Of a DNA stretch of 64,000 nucleotides, positions 26,885-36,950 are shown one piece after another. The notes beneath the pieces are model-generated. The model was given only the letters and a program-made list of their open reading frames with translations. It ran no database searches and was not told the origin of the DNA. The stretch covers positions 2,480,001-2,544,000 of the forward strand of contig JASGHK010000005.1 in NCBI GenBank assembly GCA_049841135.1, in the 5' to 3' direction. How positions within the stretch are numbered: the first letter of the stretch is position 1; each line of letters begins with the position of its first letter. Made by a program: the position numbers and the translations under genes. The stretch comes from JACRCT01 sp049841135 (GTDB lineage: Bacteria; Myxococcota; Myxococcia; Myxococcales; UBA5297).

Positions 26885-27361
26885 GCAGGCCTCCAGTGCC
26901 GCCGGATTGTAGTCGTCCCTCGAGCGACAGGCTCCGGCCTCGTGCCTGATGCCGATCATGAAGGCGTGTGTTGACCGCGCGTGCCCGAAAGGCCTCGGAT
27001 CGCCGGCCTCGTACCGGCTAGCCTGCGTGCCACCGCTGGATTTGGTCGAACGGTGGGGATGCTTCGAAAGCTAGCCGGCACAAGGCCGGCGGTGGAGATC
27101 GACCCGGGCGGCGCCCAGGTCGAGTCGAGCGCCGCCGCTCTCACCAAGCTCGCCGAGCAGCTTCGCAGCGTGACGGCTCAGTTCCAGGTGTGAATTCGGC
27201 TCCACCGTGACAGGCCGCGAAGGTGCGCTTTGGCGCTGGGGGGACGCGGGTATGAGCGAGCTCGTACTCATGGTCTTGCCGGGGGACCGCTCGAGGCCTA
27301 GGCTCGGCTCGAGCTGCCGAGGCCGCGCCGGGCGGCCATCTGCCGGCAAGTGGGAGGCTCC
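26885..27361. other. Gene-free stretch with a large palindromic element
   Basis: This 477-bp interval separates the divergent lipocalin and lipoprotein genes. It holds the palindromic element at 27003-27089. Past 27200 there is also a small inverted pair ATGAG...CTCAT around 27253-27271 enclosing GAGCTC. The short open frames across it look palindromic in translation (AGLVPAS.R ... AGTRPA on both strands), which is the expected trace of an inverted repeat and not a gene. Confidence 0.6.
27003..27089. repeat. Large palindromic repeat (REP/MITE-like)
   Basis: The left arm 27003-27027 and right arm 27065-27089 (25 bp each) are inverted copies with about four mismatches: CCGGCCTCGTACCGGCTAGC against the complement of CTAGCCGGCACAAGGCCGG. 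A second inner inverted pair CCACCG...CGGTGG nests inside. It has no coding content. The structure suggests a REP-type or non-autonomous mobile palindrome. Confidence 0.7.
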
Positions 27362-28156
27362 GTGACGTCCCATCGGGCTTTCGGGCTGTGCGCCCTGTTG
27401 ATGCTCGCGGCCTGCGGCGAGGCGACCGCGACCAAGACCTGCAGCCCGCTGACCGCGAAGGAGGAGCCCATCTCGCTCACCGCCCTCGTCGCCGCGGGCC
27501 GGCACACCGATGGCACCGTCTACGCGGTCGACGAGCCGAGCAAGGGCAGCTATCGCGCCTTCGTCTCTGCAGGCGGCGAGCTGCTCCGGCGCCGCGTCGC
27601 GGGTGCAGGCAGCGAGAGCTCGGCGGGGCTCGTGGCGATCACCCTCATCGTCCAGGAGCCGACCGCCTTTGCGCTGAAAGTGGAGCGGCCGACGAGCGGC
27701 TCGAAGCGCATGGGCGTGCTGCGCGGGGCGCTGGACGACAAGACCTTCACCATCGGCGAGAGGGGCGACGTGCTCACCGTGGAGGACGCCGCGGTGGAAG
27801 GGCTCGCCGTGCGGAACCTGCCGGGTGGGCCGGCGGTGGAGTACGAGGCGAGCACGGCCGACGGGCGCCGCCTGGTGGTCATCCGGCCGACCGACGATTG
27901 GACCTACGAGGACTTCCGGCTCTTCCTGGGGACGGCCGACCGGATGGAGGAGCGCGCGATCAAGTCCACGGTCCGGTACTCGGACGGTGGGACGACCGAG
28001 ATCTCGTTCGTCCTCGACGGCAGCATCGCCGTGGCGCACTTCCCCTCGCCGTTGCGCGAGGGCGACACGGCCTACCTGAAGGCGGGCACCGACCGCCAGG
28101 CGCTGACCCTCACCGTCGACTGGACGGCGCAGAGCCAGAGCTATCTCTGCTTCTGA
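27362..28156 (+). CDS. Lipoprotein of unknown function
   Basis: The signal peptide (TSHRAFGLCALLMLAAC) has lipobox LMLAAC. The mature region of about 245 residues is beta-rich without a recognised domain (GTVYAVDEPSKGSYRAFVS, KTFTIGERGDVLTVEDAAV, TDDWTYEDFRLFLGTADR) and ends in SYLCF. GTG 27362 was chosen because GGGAGGCTCC directly precedes it. GTG 27350 is also possible. No Asp/Ala linker, unlike most lipoproteins here. Confidence 0.65.
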   Translation: MTSHRAFGLCALLMLAACGEATATKTCSPLTAKEEPISLTALVAAGRHTDGTVYAVDEPSKGSYRAFVSAGGELLRRRVAGAGSESSAGLVAITLIVQEPTAFALKVERPTSGSKRMGVLRGALDDKTFTIGERGDVLTVEDAAVEGLAVRNLPGGPAVEYEASTADGRRLVVIRPTDDWTYEDFRLFLGTADRMEERAIKSTVRYSDGGTTEISFVLDGSIAVAHFPSPLREGDTAYLKAGTDRQALTLTVDWTAQSQSYLCF

Positions 28157-28363
28157 TGCCTGGGCCGGTGGGTCGTACACGAGGAAGTACGCTTGCGTTC
28201 CCGACGGGGATGGGCGGGACCGGCAGGGACGCCTTCGGGACGGGGCCGACGTGCTGGAACGACGCGGTGGCCATGCGAACCCTAGGGGCAGTGAAGGCGG
28301 GCGAGGACGATAGTCGCAGAGTCCCTCCCGCCGCTGCCGACGGCGAGGTGGCGCGCGCCAGAG
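28157..28363. other. Intergenic region between convergent genes
   Basis: About 200 bp between the convergent lipoprotein and fibro-slime genes. A short inverted pair GTAC...GTAC around 28170-28190 is visible but no T-rich terminator. I see no gene here. Confidence 0.4.
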
Positions 28364-30544
28364 CTACGGCTCCGGCTGGCAATGCTCGTCGCAGCCGTCT
28401 CCGCTCATGGCGTTCCAATCGTCGCAGACCTCCCCCTCATCGCTCTGGATGATCCCGTCGCCACAGCGCGGGCCCAGGACGCAGCCGGGCTGGCAACGCC
28501 CGTAGCCGCCGGCGTTGACCGCGTCGTCGCACTGCTCGCCAAAGGCGCTGTCCGCGATGCCGTCGCCGCAGAAGTGGCCCTTCCTGCAGCCGGGCGCGCA
28601 CCCGCCATAGGGCGAGAGGTTGACGCCGTCGTCGCAGTCCTCGCCGGGCTGCGGCAGGGCGTCGCCGCAGCGCGGCGCGAGCTGGCCCGCGGAGGTGCAG
28701 CCGCCATAGCTGCCGTCATTGACGCCGTCGTCGCACACCTCGTCGTAGGTCTTGATGCCGTCGCCGAAGTCGCTCTTGCAGCGGACGGTGGGCCGCTGGA
28801 CCTGGCTGAAGGTCAGCTGGAAGACCGACGCGGACGTGTGGCGCTCGGCGTGGAAGGCGGCGAGCGAGTAGAGGCCGCCCGGGACGAGGCCGAAGGTCGC
28901 CGCGTGCACGACGTCGAGGACGATGCTGCCCGCCTGGGCGCCGTGGAGACCTCCGAGGTCGATCGCCTTGTGCGAGTTGACGTAGACCCACAGGTCGTCG
29001 TCGCCGTAGAAGTCGATCTGCTCTCCACCCTGAAAGAGGAACCAGGACCGGGTCTCGGTGGTGAAGTGGAAGTTGTGCGCGGTGCTGCCGTAGTTGCCGA
29101 ACCCTTGCCCGTCGATGGGGAAGAAGGTGTTGCTCGCGAACCGGTACTGGCCGCTGGGCAGCTGGCTCAGCGAGAGCGTCTGCAGGACGCGGAGGTTGAC
29201 CCCGGGGACGTCGCGGTACCACTGGTCGAAGTTCGCCTTGCCGGTGGTCGTCGGCGTCGTGCCACCGGGGTTGGCGTAGACCGGCTTCGAGTCCGGGCCG
29301 AGCAGGTCGCCGGTGATGGACGTGTCGCTTGTGGAGGAGGACTTCTCGAAGTCAGGGTGCGAGGGCGTGAAGTCGCGGATGACCAGCGGAAGCTCGAGGA
29401 AGGAGGGCGCCGTGGTCTCGGCCGCGCAGGCGAAGCCGCTCTCCTGCTGGCAGGTCGACGAGCAGCCGTCGCCATCCATCCTGTTGCCGTCGTCGCACTG
29501 CTCCGAGCCGCCGGGGACCACCAAGCCGTCGCCGCAGAGGCTGGTGCAGCGCCCCTGCGTGCAGTCGGGCTCCCGGCGGCAGAAGGGCGTGCAGCCATCG
29601 CCCAGGTCGGAGTTGCCGTCGTCGCACGCCTCGGTCCCCTCGGCGACGCCGTCGCCGCAGACGGTAGGCGTGCACCACTGGCCGGGGGTGGGGCACTTGA
29701 AGCCGGTCGCGAGCCGGCAGAGGTTGCTGCAGCCATCACCCGGGTTGGGGTTGCCGTCGTCGCACTGCTCGTCGCCGGCGACGATGCCGTCACCGCACTC
29801 GGAGGCGACGCACGGAGCGTTCATCTTCGGGCACCGCCAGCCGGGCTCGAAGTGGCACTGGGCGTCGCAGCCGTCGCCCGGGCTCTGGTTGCCGTCGTCG
29901 CAGGTCTCGTCCACGGCGACGACTCCGTCGCCGCAGGTCACGGTGAACAGGCACGCCCGGCCCGCGGTCGCGCAGGCCCAGCCGTCTTCGAGCTGGCAGG
30001 TGCCGGTGGAACCGTCTCCCGAGCTGGGGTTGCCGTCGTCGCAGGCCTCGCCGGGCTCGAGGATCCCGTTGCCGCAGGCCGCGCGATCGCAGACCTGGGT
30101 GACCTCGTCGCACAGCGGGGTCGCCCCGCCGCAGCCGCCGCAGGATTCGGTGCGCCGGTCGCCGCACTGGTCGAGGCCCGTGAGCAGCCCGCAGCGTCCG
30201 AGGCAGAAGGCGTCCTTTCCTTCGTAGACGCAGGCGTCCGGCTCGGCCCCGGCATCCGGGCGCTCGAGGCCAGCGTCGGGAGGCGCCGCAGCATCCGCCT
30301 TCTCCTCGGTGGAGGCATCGGTCGGCGAGGCCGCATCGTCGGGGGCGACGGACGCGTCCTCGGAGGCGACGGACGCGTCCAGGGTTGCAGCGCCGGAGTC
30401 GGCTGGCGATTGGGCGTCGGGGCCAGGGCGGCTGGTGTCTGCTGGTGTCGAAGCGTCGGCGTCGACGGCGGGCTGCTCTGCGGGACAGGCGGTGGCGCCG
30501 ACGAGGAGTAGGCCAAGAAGGAGCGAGCGGAGAGATGGGGACAT
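28364..30544 (-). CDS. Fibro-slime / DUF4215 Cys-rich lipoprotein
   Basis: The product is 726 residues. It has a lipoprotein signal (lipobox ATAC) and an Asp/Ala linker to about residue 105. About five DUF4215 repeats of the form CGDG.....E.CDDGN...GDGCS..C follow. A fibro-slime domain spans about residues 375-590 (FDQWYRDVPGVN, FFPIDGQGFGN, FTTETRSWFLFQGGEQIDFYGDDDLWVYVN). It ends with four more CGDG..CDD repeats. Fibro-slime domains occur in extracellular-matrix proteins of Dictyostelium and in myxobacteria, so a surface or matrix role is likely. Each repeat probably binds Ca2+ or forms two disulfides (inference). Confidence 0.85.
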   Translation of the reverse strand: MSPSLRSLLLGLLLVGATACPAEQPAVDADASTPADTSRPGPDAQSPADSGAATLDASVASEDASVAPDDAASPTDASTEEKADAAAPPDAGLERPDAGAEPDACVYEGKDAFCLGRCGLLTGLDQCGDRRTESCGGCGGATPLCDEVTQVCDRAACGNGILEPGEACDDGNPSSGDGSTGTCQLEDGWACATAGRACLFTVTCGDGVVAVDETCDDGNQSPGDGCDAQCHFEPGWRCPKMNAPCVASECGDGIVAGDEQCDDGNPNPGDGCSNLCRLATGFKCPTPGQWCTPTVCGDGVAEGTEACDDGNSDLGDGCTPFCRREPDCTQGRCTSLCGDGLVVPGGSEQCDDGNRMDGDGCSSTCQQESGFACAAETTAPSFLELPLVIRDFTPSHPDFEKSSSTSDTSITGDLLGPDSKPVYANPGGTTPTTTGKANFDQWYRDVPGVNLRVLQTLSLSQLPSGQYRFASNTFFPIDGQGFGNYGSTAHNFHFTTETRSWFLFQGGEQIDFYGDDDLWVYVNSHKAIDLGGLHGAQAGSIVLDVVHAATFGLVPGGLYSLAAFHAERHTSASVFQLTFSQVQRPTVRCKSDFGDGIKTYDEVCDDGVNDGSYGGCTSAGQLAPRCGDALPQPGEDCDDGVNLSPYGGCAPGCRKGHFCGDGIADSAFGEQCDDAVNAGGYGRCQPGCVLGPRCGDGIIQSDEGEVCDDWNAMSGDGCDEHCQPEP

Positions 30545-30667
30545 CGAGGAGCCTTTGTCGAGCAGGGTGTAGGTCTAGGAGTGCGAGGCGGTCTACACCA
30601 CCGGCGACGCGGGTGCCACGGTTCCGAGACCTTGCGGCATCTCGGGCGCCGCGCTCTAAGGAAGCCC

Positions 30668-32079
30668 ATGCGCTTTCCCTCGCTCGCCACCCTCGATGCC
30701 ACGGCCCAGGCCGACCTGTGCGCCCGGGGAGAGGTCTCGGCCGAGGAGCTGGTGGAGGCCGCGCTCGAGCGGATCGAGGCGCTCAACCCGCTGCTGCGCG
30801 CCGTGGTCACCGTCGCCCGGCCCGAGGCGCCGGCGCGCGGAGCGCCCTTCCACGGCGTGCCCTTCGTGGTGAAGGACTCCACGCCTTGGCCCGGGCTGCG
30901 CTGGTCGATGGGATCCCGCCTCTTCGCGCGCCAGGTCGCGCAGCAGCAGACGCCCTTCGGCCGCGCCCTGGAGCGCGCCGGGCTCACCTGCGTCGGCAAG
31001 AGCGCCGCCGCCGAGCTGGGGCTGCTCTTCAGCACCGAGACGCTGCTCGAGGGCGCGACGCACAATCCGTGGGACCTCTCGCTCTCCGCCGGCGGCTCCT
31101 CCGGCGGAAGCGCGGTGGCCGTGGCCTCGGGGATGGTGCCGCTGGCCCACGCCAACGACGGCGGCGGCTCGCTGCGGGTGCCCGCCTCGCTCTGCGGCGT
31201 GTTCGGCTTCAAGCCCAGCCGCGGCCGGACGCAGCGCGCCCTGCTCGCGAGCTCGGACTTCGGCGAGCTGACGAGCGATTTGTGCATCAGCCGCTCGGTG
31301 CGCGACGCCGCACGGTTCCTCGCGGTGGTCGAGGAGCCAGGGGAGGGGAGCGCGGTGGGGTTCGTGACGCGGCCCCTCTCGCGCTCGCTGCGGCTCGGGG
31401 CCTGGACGCGCGCGCTCATGGGGGGCGAGCCCGAGGCGACGGTGAGGCAGGGTTTCGAGCAGACGGTGCGGCTGCTCGAGTCGCTCGGGCACCGTGTGGA
31501 GCGGGTCGAGGGCCCCCGGCTCGAGGCAGACCGAGTGGCGGATGCCTTCTACGTGATTCTCCGGGGCCGCGGTCGCGCAGGTGCTCGAAGCGGTCGATCG
31601 AGTCCGGAGCGAGCCGGTGCAGCGCGAGGAGCTGGAGCCGTTCACCTGGTCGCTGCTCGAGGCTTTCGAGGCGCGGGGCGAAGGTGCCTTGCGGCTCGCT
31701 CGAGGAGATCTCGCACGGGCGGTGGCGGCCTACGAGGAGGCGGCGCGGCCCTTCGACGCGGTGCTCACTCCCACGGTCGCCGCGGCGGCCTGGCCCTTGG
31801 GGCGGCTCTCAGGGCTGCTCGACCGTGCCGAGGCGCTCGCGCGCACTGGGGCGCTGGTGGGCTACACGCCGCTGCAGAACGCCGCTGGATGTCCCGCGAT
31901 GTCCGTGCCGCTCGATGCCGCTCGAGGCCGACGGCGCCGGGCGCCCTGTCGGCATGCACTTCGCCGCGCCACGCGGAGAGGACACGCGGTTGTTGGAGCT
32001 GGCCTATCAGCTCGAGGAAGCGCGGCCGTGGCGGGAGCGGTGGCCGCCGTACTCGATCCCCGTCCTGTCGGAGCGCTGA
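30668..32079 (+). CDS. Amidase signature enzyme, two frameshifts
   Basis: The catalytic triad of the amidase family is visible: Lys in FVVKDST near residue 80, the cis-Ser and nucleophile Ser in SLSAGGSSGGSAVAVASG near 145-170, with DGGGSLRVPAS following. It probably hydrolyses an amide of unknown identity. The frame changes at about 31560 (YVIL to AAVAQVLEAVDRV) and again at about 31905-31925 (MSVPL to EADGAGRPVGMHF). All three pieces align to one approximately 470-residue enzyme ending PYSIPVLSER. The start codon is preceded by AAGGAAGCCC. Confidence 0.75.
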
Positions 32080-32647
32080 CTACTCCCCCGCGGGCTTCTT
32101 GAAGTCGGCCGCCTTGATGAGCGCCGCGTCCTCGAGCGCCAGCTCTCCGCACGGCCGCTCGGAGAGGATCTCGACGTGCTTGCGCTCCTCGCCGAGCGCG
32201 ACTTCGGACATCGCGAACACCGCGCCCGCCGGCATGTCGAACGGCTTGCCGTCCTTGAAGCGCTCCTTCACCGTCACCTCGGCCATGAGCTGGTGGGTGA
32301 TCTTCTCCTTCTCGTTGACGAGGTTGGTGACGTCGAAGAGGGCGAAGCACTGGCCGGGCAGCGGAAGGAGCCTCCTCGTAGGCGCCGTTCTTGACCTCGA
32401 TGGCGTGGACGGCCGAGGCCTTGCCGGCGAGCAGCTTCACCTCGTGCTTGCCCTGCTCGACGTTGAGCCGCGTGTGCTCGCCCGGCTTGAGGTCCGCCAG
32501 CTCCTTGCCGTCGACCAGGACCTTGAGCCCCGAGTCCTTCGGCGCGAGCACGTCGATGGCGCCGCTGCCGGTGAGGAAGGCGTAGACGAGGGCGGGGATG
32601 AGGACGGCGAGGAAGACGATGGCGCCGATGAGCTTGAGCTTTTCCAA
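32080..32647 (-). CDS. Small membrane-anchored PEGA-like protein, frameshifted
   Basis: TTG start with GGGAGGGTCCT upstream. EKLKLIGAIVFLAVLIPALVYAFL is one transmembrane helix, followed by a short beta-rich domain with GLKVLVDGKELADLKPGEHTRLNVEQGKHEVKLLAGK, the G..V.VDG..l...pG.H.l.v..G.H.v PEGA-like pattern. A one-base shift at about 32370-32385 joins VKNGAYEE to a second segment containing MAEVTVKERFKDGKPF and ending FKKPAGE. The stop is 1 bp from the convergent amidase stop. Confidence 0.55.
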
Positions 32648-32810
32648 AGGACCCTCCCGAGGTTGACCGTAAGTACCCCGAGCCGGCGCCGGGTGGGAAT
32701 GGCACCGTCGCAGGCAGGCGGGAAGGAAGGACGGAAGGATGGAGCACGGGCCCCTCGACGAGCTCGGGGTGCCGGGCGGCACTCGCCGAGGTCCGACATC
32801 GCCTGAAGGC

Positions 32811-32856
32811 AGCCCGCGCAGGCGGGCTTGGAAACGTCAGGCGCGACTTCAGTCGC
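32811..32856 (-). repeat. Two-hairpin dispersed repeat, copy C
   Basis: Read on the minus strand: hairpin 1 GCGAC-TGAA-GTCGC (plus 32843-32856), 14-nt spacer GCCTGACGTTTCCA, hairpin 2 AGCCCGC-CTGC-GCGGGCT (plus 32811-32828). Relative to copies A and B each stem differs by one compensated base pair. Confidence 0.75.
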
Positions 32857-32898
32857 CGGCAAGTCTAGGCTGGCCCGCGACCTGACTATGGAGAACCC

Positions 32899-33567
32899 GT
32901 GACCCTTCGACCAACGGCGTTCGTGAGCCTGGCCCTCTCGCTCTTCTGCGCCGGCTGCGCCCACACGTCGGGCCCCTATGAGCTCCAGTGGATGGCCGAC
33001 CATCCGCCGCGACTCAAGGCCATGGATCGCACGGGCGTCTACAACGAGCGCCTGCGCTTCGAGTTCTTCGACGAGCGCCCGGAGCCGCGCGAACTGTTCG
33101 GCGTCCGCGCGTCGACCGGTCACGAGTACCGCACCAGCACCGCTATCGGCAGCTGGGCGGCGAGCCACTTCAAGAAGACGCTCACCGAGTACGGCGTGCC
33201 GGTCGTCGAGTCGGGTGAGACGGTGGTGGTGCGCATCTACGTGACCAAGGTGCTGGTGACCGAGGGCGGCGTGTACCGCGGCGAGTTCAACTACCGGGCT
33301 GAGGCCTGGCGCCCCAACCAGCCCCAGCCGTTCTGGCGTGGCCTCATCCAGGCGCTGTCGCGGCGCTGGGGGCGGTCGGCGAGCGTCGACATGTTCCAGG
33401 GGACGTTGACCAACGTCGTGCTCGACGCGGCGCGGGACCTGCTCGACGACCCGGGCTTCCTCAACTCGCTGCGGATGCCGCCGGCGTATCAGATGGTCCC
33501 GATTCCCGTCGCTCCAGTTCCGGTTCCGCCCCCGACGCCTGCGACCGTACCCGCCCAGCCTCGCTGA
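32899..33567 (+). CDS. Lipoprotein of unknown function
   Basis: The product is 222 residues with lipobox FCAGC after MTLRPTAFVSLALSL. The body is mixed alpha/beta with a central VVVRIYVTKVLVTEGGVYRGEFNYRAEAW strand pair, and the C-terminal 30 residues are Pro/Val-rich. GTG start with GGAGAACCC. A fold of the DUF4136/LptE-like kind (lipoproteins of outer-membrane assembly) is possible, but I cannot assign it. Confidence 0.6.
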   Translation: MTLRPTAFVSLALSLFCAGCAHTSGPYELQWMADHPPRLKAMDRTGVYNERLRFEFFDERPEPRELFGVRASTGHEYRTSTAIGSWAASHFKKTLTEYGVPVVESGETVVVRIYVTKVLVTEGGVYRGEFNYRAEAWRPNQPQPFWRGLIQALSRRWGRSASVDMFQGTLTNVVLDAARDLLDDPGFLNSLRMPPAYQMVPIPVAPVPVPPPTPATVPAQPR

Positions 33568-33692
33568 GCTTCGCGCTCGGCCCTTCGCGGGCGACACCGG
33601 CGGTCCTCCACCACCGGCTCCTTGGCGACCTCGCCCGTCAGCGGCGATGATCCCGAGGCGCTGCTCCTCAAACCCAAATCGAAGGTCCCTCC

Positions 33693-36600
33693 ATGACGAC
33701 TCCGCTCCGCCGCACTGGTCTCAAAGCCGCGCTGCTCCTCGGCGTCGCGCTCTGCGCCTGGTTCGGTTGCCAACCCGAGCCCGCGACTTCGACCCCGACG
33801 CTGGCGTCGACCGAGAGCGCCCTGCGGCTCGAGTTCGCCACCTGGGCTCCGCGGGTGCTCGACGGCCAACTCCCCTTCGAGGACCAGGACGAGAGCTTCG
33901 TCTCCCCGTTCCAGTCCCACGGGCTGCGCCTGACCCTGCCGAAGGCCGCGCGCCGGCCCTTCCGCCTCGAGCTCGAGGGCCTGGCCGTCGCGGTGACCGA
34001 GTCCGGCCTCAGCGGTGAAGGTGGCCTCACCGGGGCGGCGGTGGCGTATCGGCGCACCGCCGGCACCTCGTTCTGGTCGGCCACCGACGAAGGCGTCGAG
34101 GAGTGGCTGCACCTGGAGCGAGGCGTTGCCACCGGGCGCGGCCCGGTCGCCACTTGGACCGTCACCGGCGCGACGCTGAGCCAGCAGGGCGAGGCCATCG
34201 AACTGAGCGGGGAGGACGGCGTGGCGCGCCTGCGCGTCACCGCGCCGCTGGCCTGGGCCGAGGGCGACCGGCAGGTCCCAGCCATCCTCAAGACGCGCGG
34301 CTCGGTCATCGAGCTGTGGGTGGACGCCGGGGGCGCCGCGGTGCTGGTGGACCCGGCGTGGGTCCCGACGACCTCCATGGCGGCCGGCCGCGTCGCCCAC
34401 ACGCAGAACGCGCTCCCCGACGGCCAGGTCCTCGTGACCGGGGGGTACACCGGCTCAGCGGTCCTCTCGAGCGCCGAGATCTTCGAATCCGGCAACGCGC
34501 ACTTGGCGCGCGGCCGCCCCGATGAGCACCCCACGAGAGAGCCACCGGGCGACGCTCCTCGGCAATGGCAAGGTGCTGGTGTCCGGCGGCGACAACGGGG
34601 CGGTCGTGCTCGCCAGCGCGGAGCTCTTCGACCCGGCGACGAACACCTGGGCCCCCGCGCCTCCGCTGGCCCAGGGCCGCTCCCAACACACGGCGACACT
34701 CCTACAGAACGGCAAGGTGCTGGTGGTGGGTGGCTTCTCGGATTCCGCCGAGCTCGAAGACGGCTGAGGTGTACGACCCGGTCGCGAACACCTGGAGCGC
34801 TCTCGCCCCCGCCCTGGTCGTGCGCTACGGGCACAGCGCGACCCTGCTCCCGAACGGCAAGGTGCTGACGGCCGGCGGCGGCGACTTCAACAACTACTAC
34901 TCGAGCGCCGAGGTGTACGACCCGGTGGCGAACTCCTGGTCGGCCGCCGGCACTCTGACCGGCGGGGCTCGGGACAGCCACACGGCGGTGCTGCTCTCCA
35001 CGGGAAAGGTCCTGGTCGCAGGGGGAATGGGCCCCGCCGCGCTGGCCACGGCCACGCTGTACGACCCCGCGACCAACGTCTGGTCGGCGGCGGCGTCGAT
35101 GACCGGGGCGCGCGGGAACCACGCCGCAGTGGTGCTCGCGAGCGGCCAGGTGCTGGCGATCGGCGGCTACGCCAACGCGGCGCTCGCGACGGTCCAACGC
35201 TACGACCCGCCGGCAAACACGTGGTCCGCGGTGAGCAACCTGACGACCGCCCGCAATGCGCCCGGCGCGGCGCTGTTGCCGGACGGGACGGTGCTCGTCG
35301 CCGGGGGTTCGACCGGGGGCACCGCCATCGCGAGCGCCGAGATCTACGTGTCGGGCTCCGGTGCGCTGGGCGCGGCGTGCGTCTCGGCCAACGACTGCCT
35401 GAGCAGCTTCTGTGTCGACGGCGTGTGCTGCAACAGTGCCTGCAGCGCGGGCGCCTGTGACGCCTGCTCGGTCGCGGCGGGGGCGGGCGCGAACGGAACC
35501 TGCACGCTGCTCAGCGGCAGGCCGTGCGACGACGGCAACCGGTGCACGCAGATCGACGCATGCCAGGCCGGCGCTTGTGTCGGGAGCCCCGTCGGCTGCT
35601 CCCCGCTGGACGGGTGCCACGTGGCCGGCGTCTGCGACCCCGCCACCGGCGCGTGCACCAACCCCGCGGCGGGTGACGGCACGGCGTGCGAGGACGGCAA
35701 CGCCTGCACGCAGACCGATACCTGCCAGTCGGGCGTTTGCACGGGCGGCGTTCCCGTCGTGTGCTCGGTGCAGGACGCCTGCCACGTGGCCGGCGTCTGC
35801 GACCCGGCGACGGGCCAGTGCAGCAACCCGGCGGCGAACGACGGCACCGTGTGTGGCGACGGCAACGCCTGCACGCAGACCGATACCTGCCTGTCGGGCG
35901 TTTGCACGGGCGGCAATCCGGTCGTGTGCGCGGCGCAGGACGGCTGCCACGTCGCCGGCCTCTGCGATCCGGCCACGGGCGCGTGCAGCAACCCCACGGC
36001 GGACGACGGCACCGTGTGCAGCGACGGCGACGCCTGCAGCCAGACCGACACCTGCCAGGCGGGGGTCTGCACCGGCAGCAACCCCATGGCGTGCCTCGCG
36101 GTGGACGAGTGCCACGTGGCCGGCAGCTGCGATCCGGCCACCGGCGCGTGCAGCAACCCCGCGGCGGGCGACGGCACCGCCTGCAGCGATGGCGACGCCT
36201 GCACGAAGACGGACACCTGCCAGCTTGGGACCTGCGTGGGGGCTGACTCCGTCGTCTGCCCAGCCCCGGACGCGTGTCACGAGGCCGGGGTTTGCGACAA
36301 GTCGAACGGCCAGTGCTTTGCCCTGGCGAAGGCCGACGGAAGCGCGTGTCCTGGCGGCGTCTGCCAGTCGGGAGCCTGCGTGCCGGCGGGGCAGGACGCG
36401 GGACCTGCGGGAGTGGATGCGGCCAGCGCCGGACCGGACGCCGCCGGCGAGAGGCCAGACGCCGGAGAAGGGGCCGATTCGGCCGTGAGCGAGCCACTCG
36501 ACGCGGCCGTCGTGGAGACCGATGCGGCCGTCGTGGAGCTGACCGATGCGGGGATCTCTCCGGGCGAGGATGCTTCCGCCGCGGCCACCGACGCCATGGT

Positions 36601-36790
36601 CGTCGCCCCCAAGGATGCAGGCTCCGAGAGGCCGGACGCAGCGCCGGCGGCCAAGCCCGACTCAGGGAGCGGCGTGGGCGAGGAGACGGGTTGCGGCTGC
36701 GGCACCACGAGCCGCAGCGGGTCGTCGGCGTGGGGCGTGCTCGCCGTCGCGCTCGTCGGCCTGCTGCGTCGCCGGCGCGCCGCCTTCTGA
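33693..36790 (+). CDS. Kelch-repeat and Cys-rich cell-surface protein with MYXO-CTERM, two frameshifts
   Basis: Signal peptide with FGC. An N-terminal beta domain runs to about residue 210. About seven Kelch-like repeats of pattern GK.LV.GG....S.AE.YDP....W form a beta-propeller. About eight disulfide-rich repeats follow (CDPATGACSNPAAGDGTACSDGDACT...C). An Asp/Ala linker comes next, and the end is GCGCGTTSRSGSSAWGVLAVALVGLLRRRR, a MYXO-CTERM sorting signal (Cys, hydrophobic helix, Arg cluster). Frame breaks at about 34495-34515 and 34750-34765 each fall inside a Kelch repeat and restore the pattern. Likely processed and anchored or released by a rhombosortase/myxosortase. Confidence 0.8.
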
Positions 36791-36805
36791 GCGTCCCTGG
36801 TGAAC

Positions 36806-36834
36806 AAGGCTGCCCGCCCAGCGCGGGCAGCCTT
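36806..36834. terminator. Perfect 12-bp terminator hairpin between convergent genes
   Basis: AAGGCTGCCCGC (36806-36817), 5-nt loop, GCGGGCAGCCTT (36823-36834) perfect stem 16 bp after the Kelch gene stop and about 115 bp past the reverse-transcriptase stop on the other strand. The minus-strand 3' side is followed by a TTGTT run. It can serve both directions. Confidence 0.6.
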
Positions 36835-36950
36835 GGCGAAGTCTGCGTCGTTCAGCGGGTGGGGTCGTTCGTGCGCATCAGCCTCGCCCTGAAGACCGCC
36901 CCCGCCGACCCGCTGAAGATAGGCAGCTACTTTGTGACATGACCGCAGCG

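Noticed and set aside
26981..27193. A 70-codon gene on the plus strand and a 63-codon gene on the minus strand
   Set aside because: Both frames translate the two arms of a palindrome (AGLVPAS... AGTRPA). The coding appearance comes from the inverted repeat.
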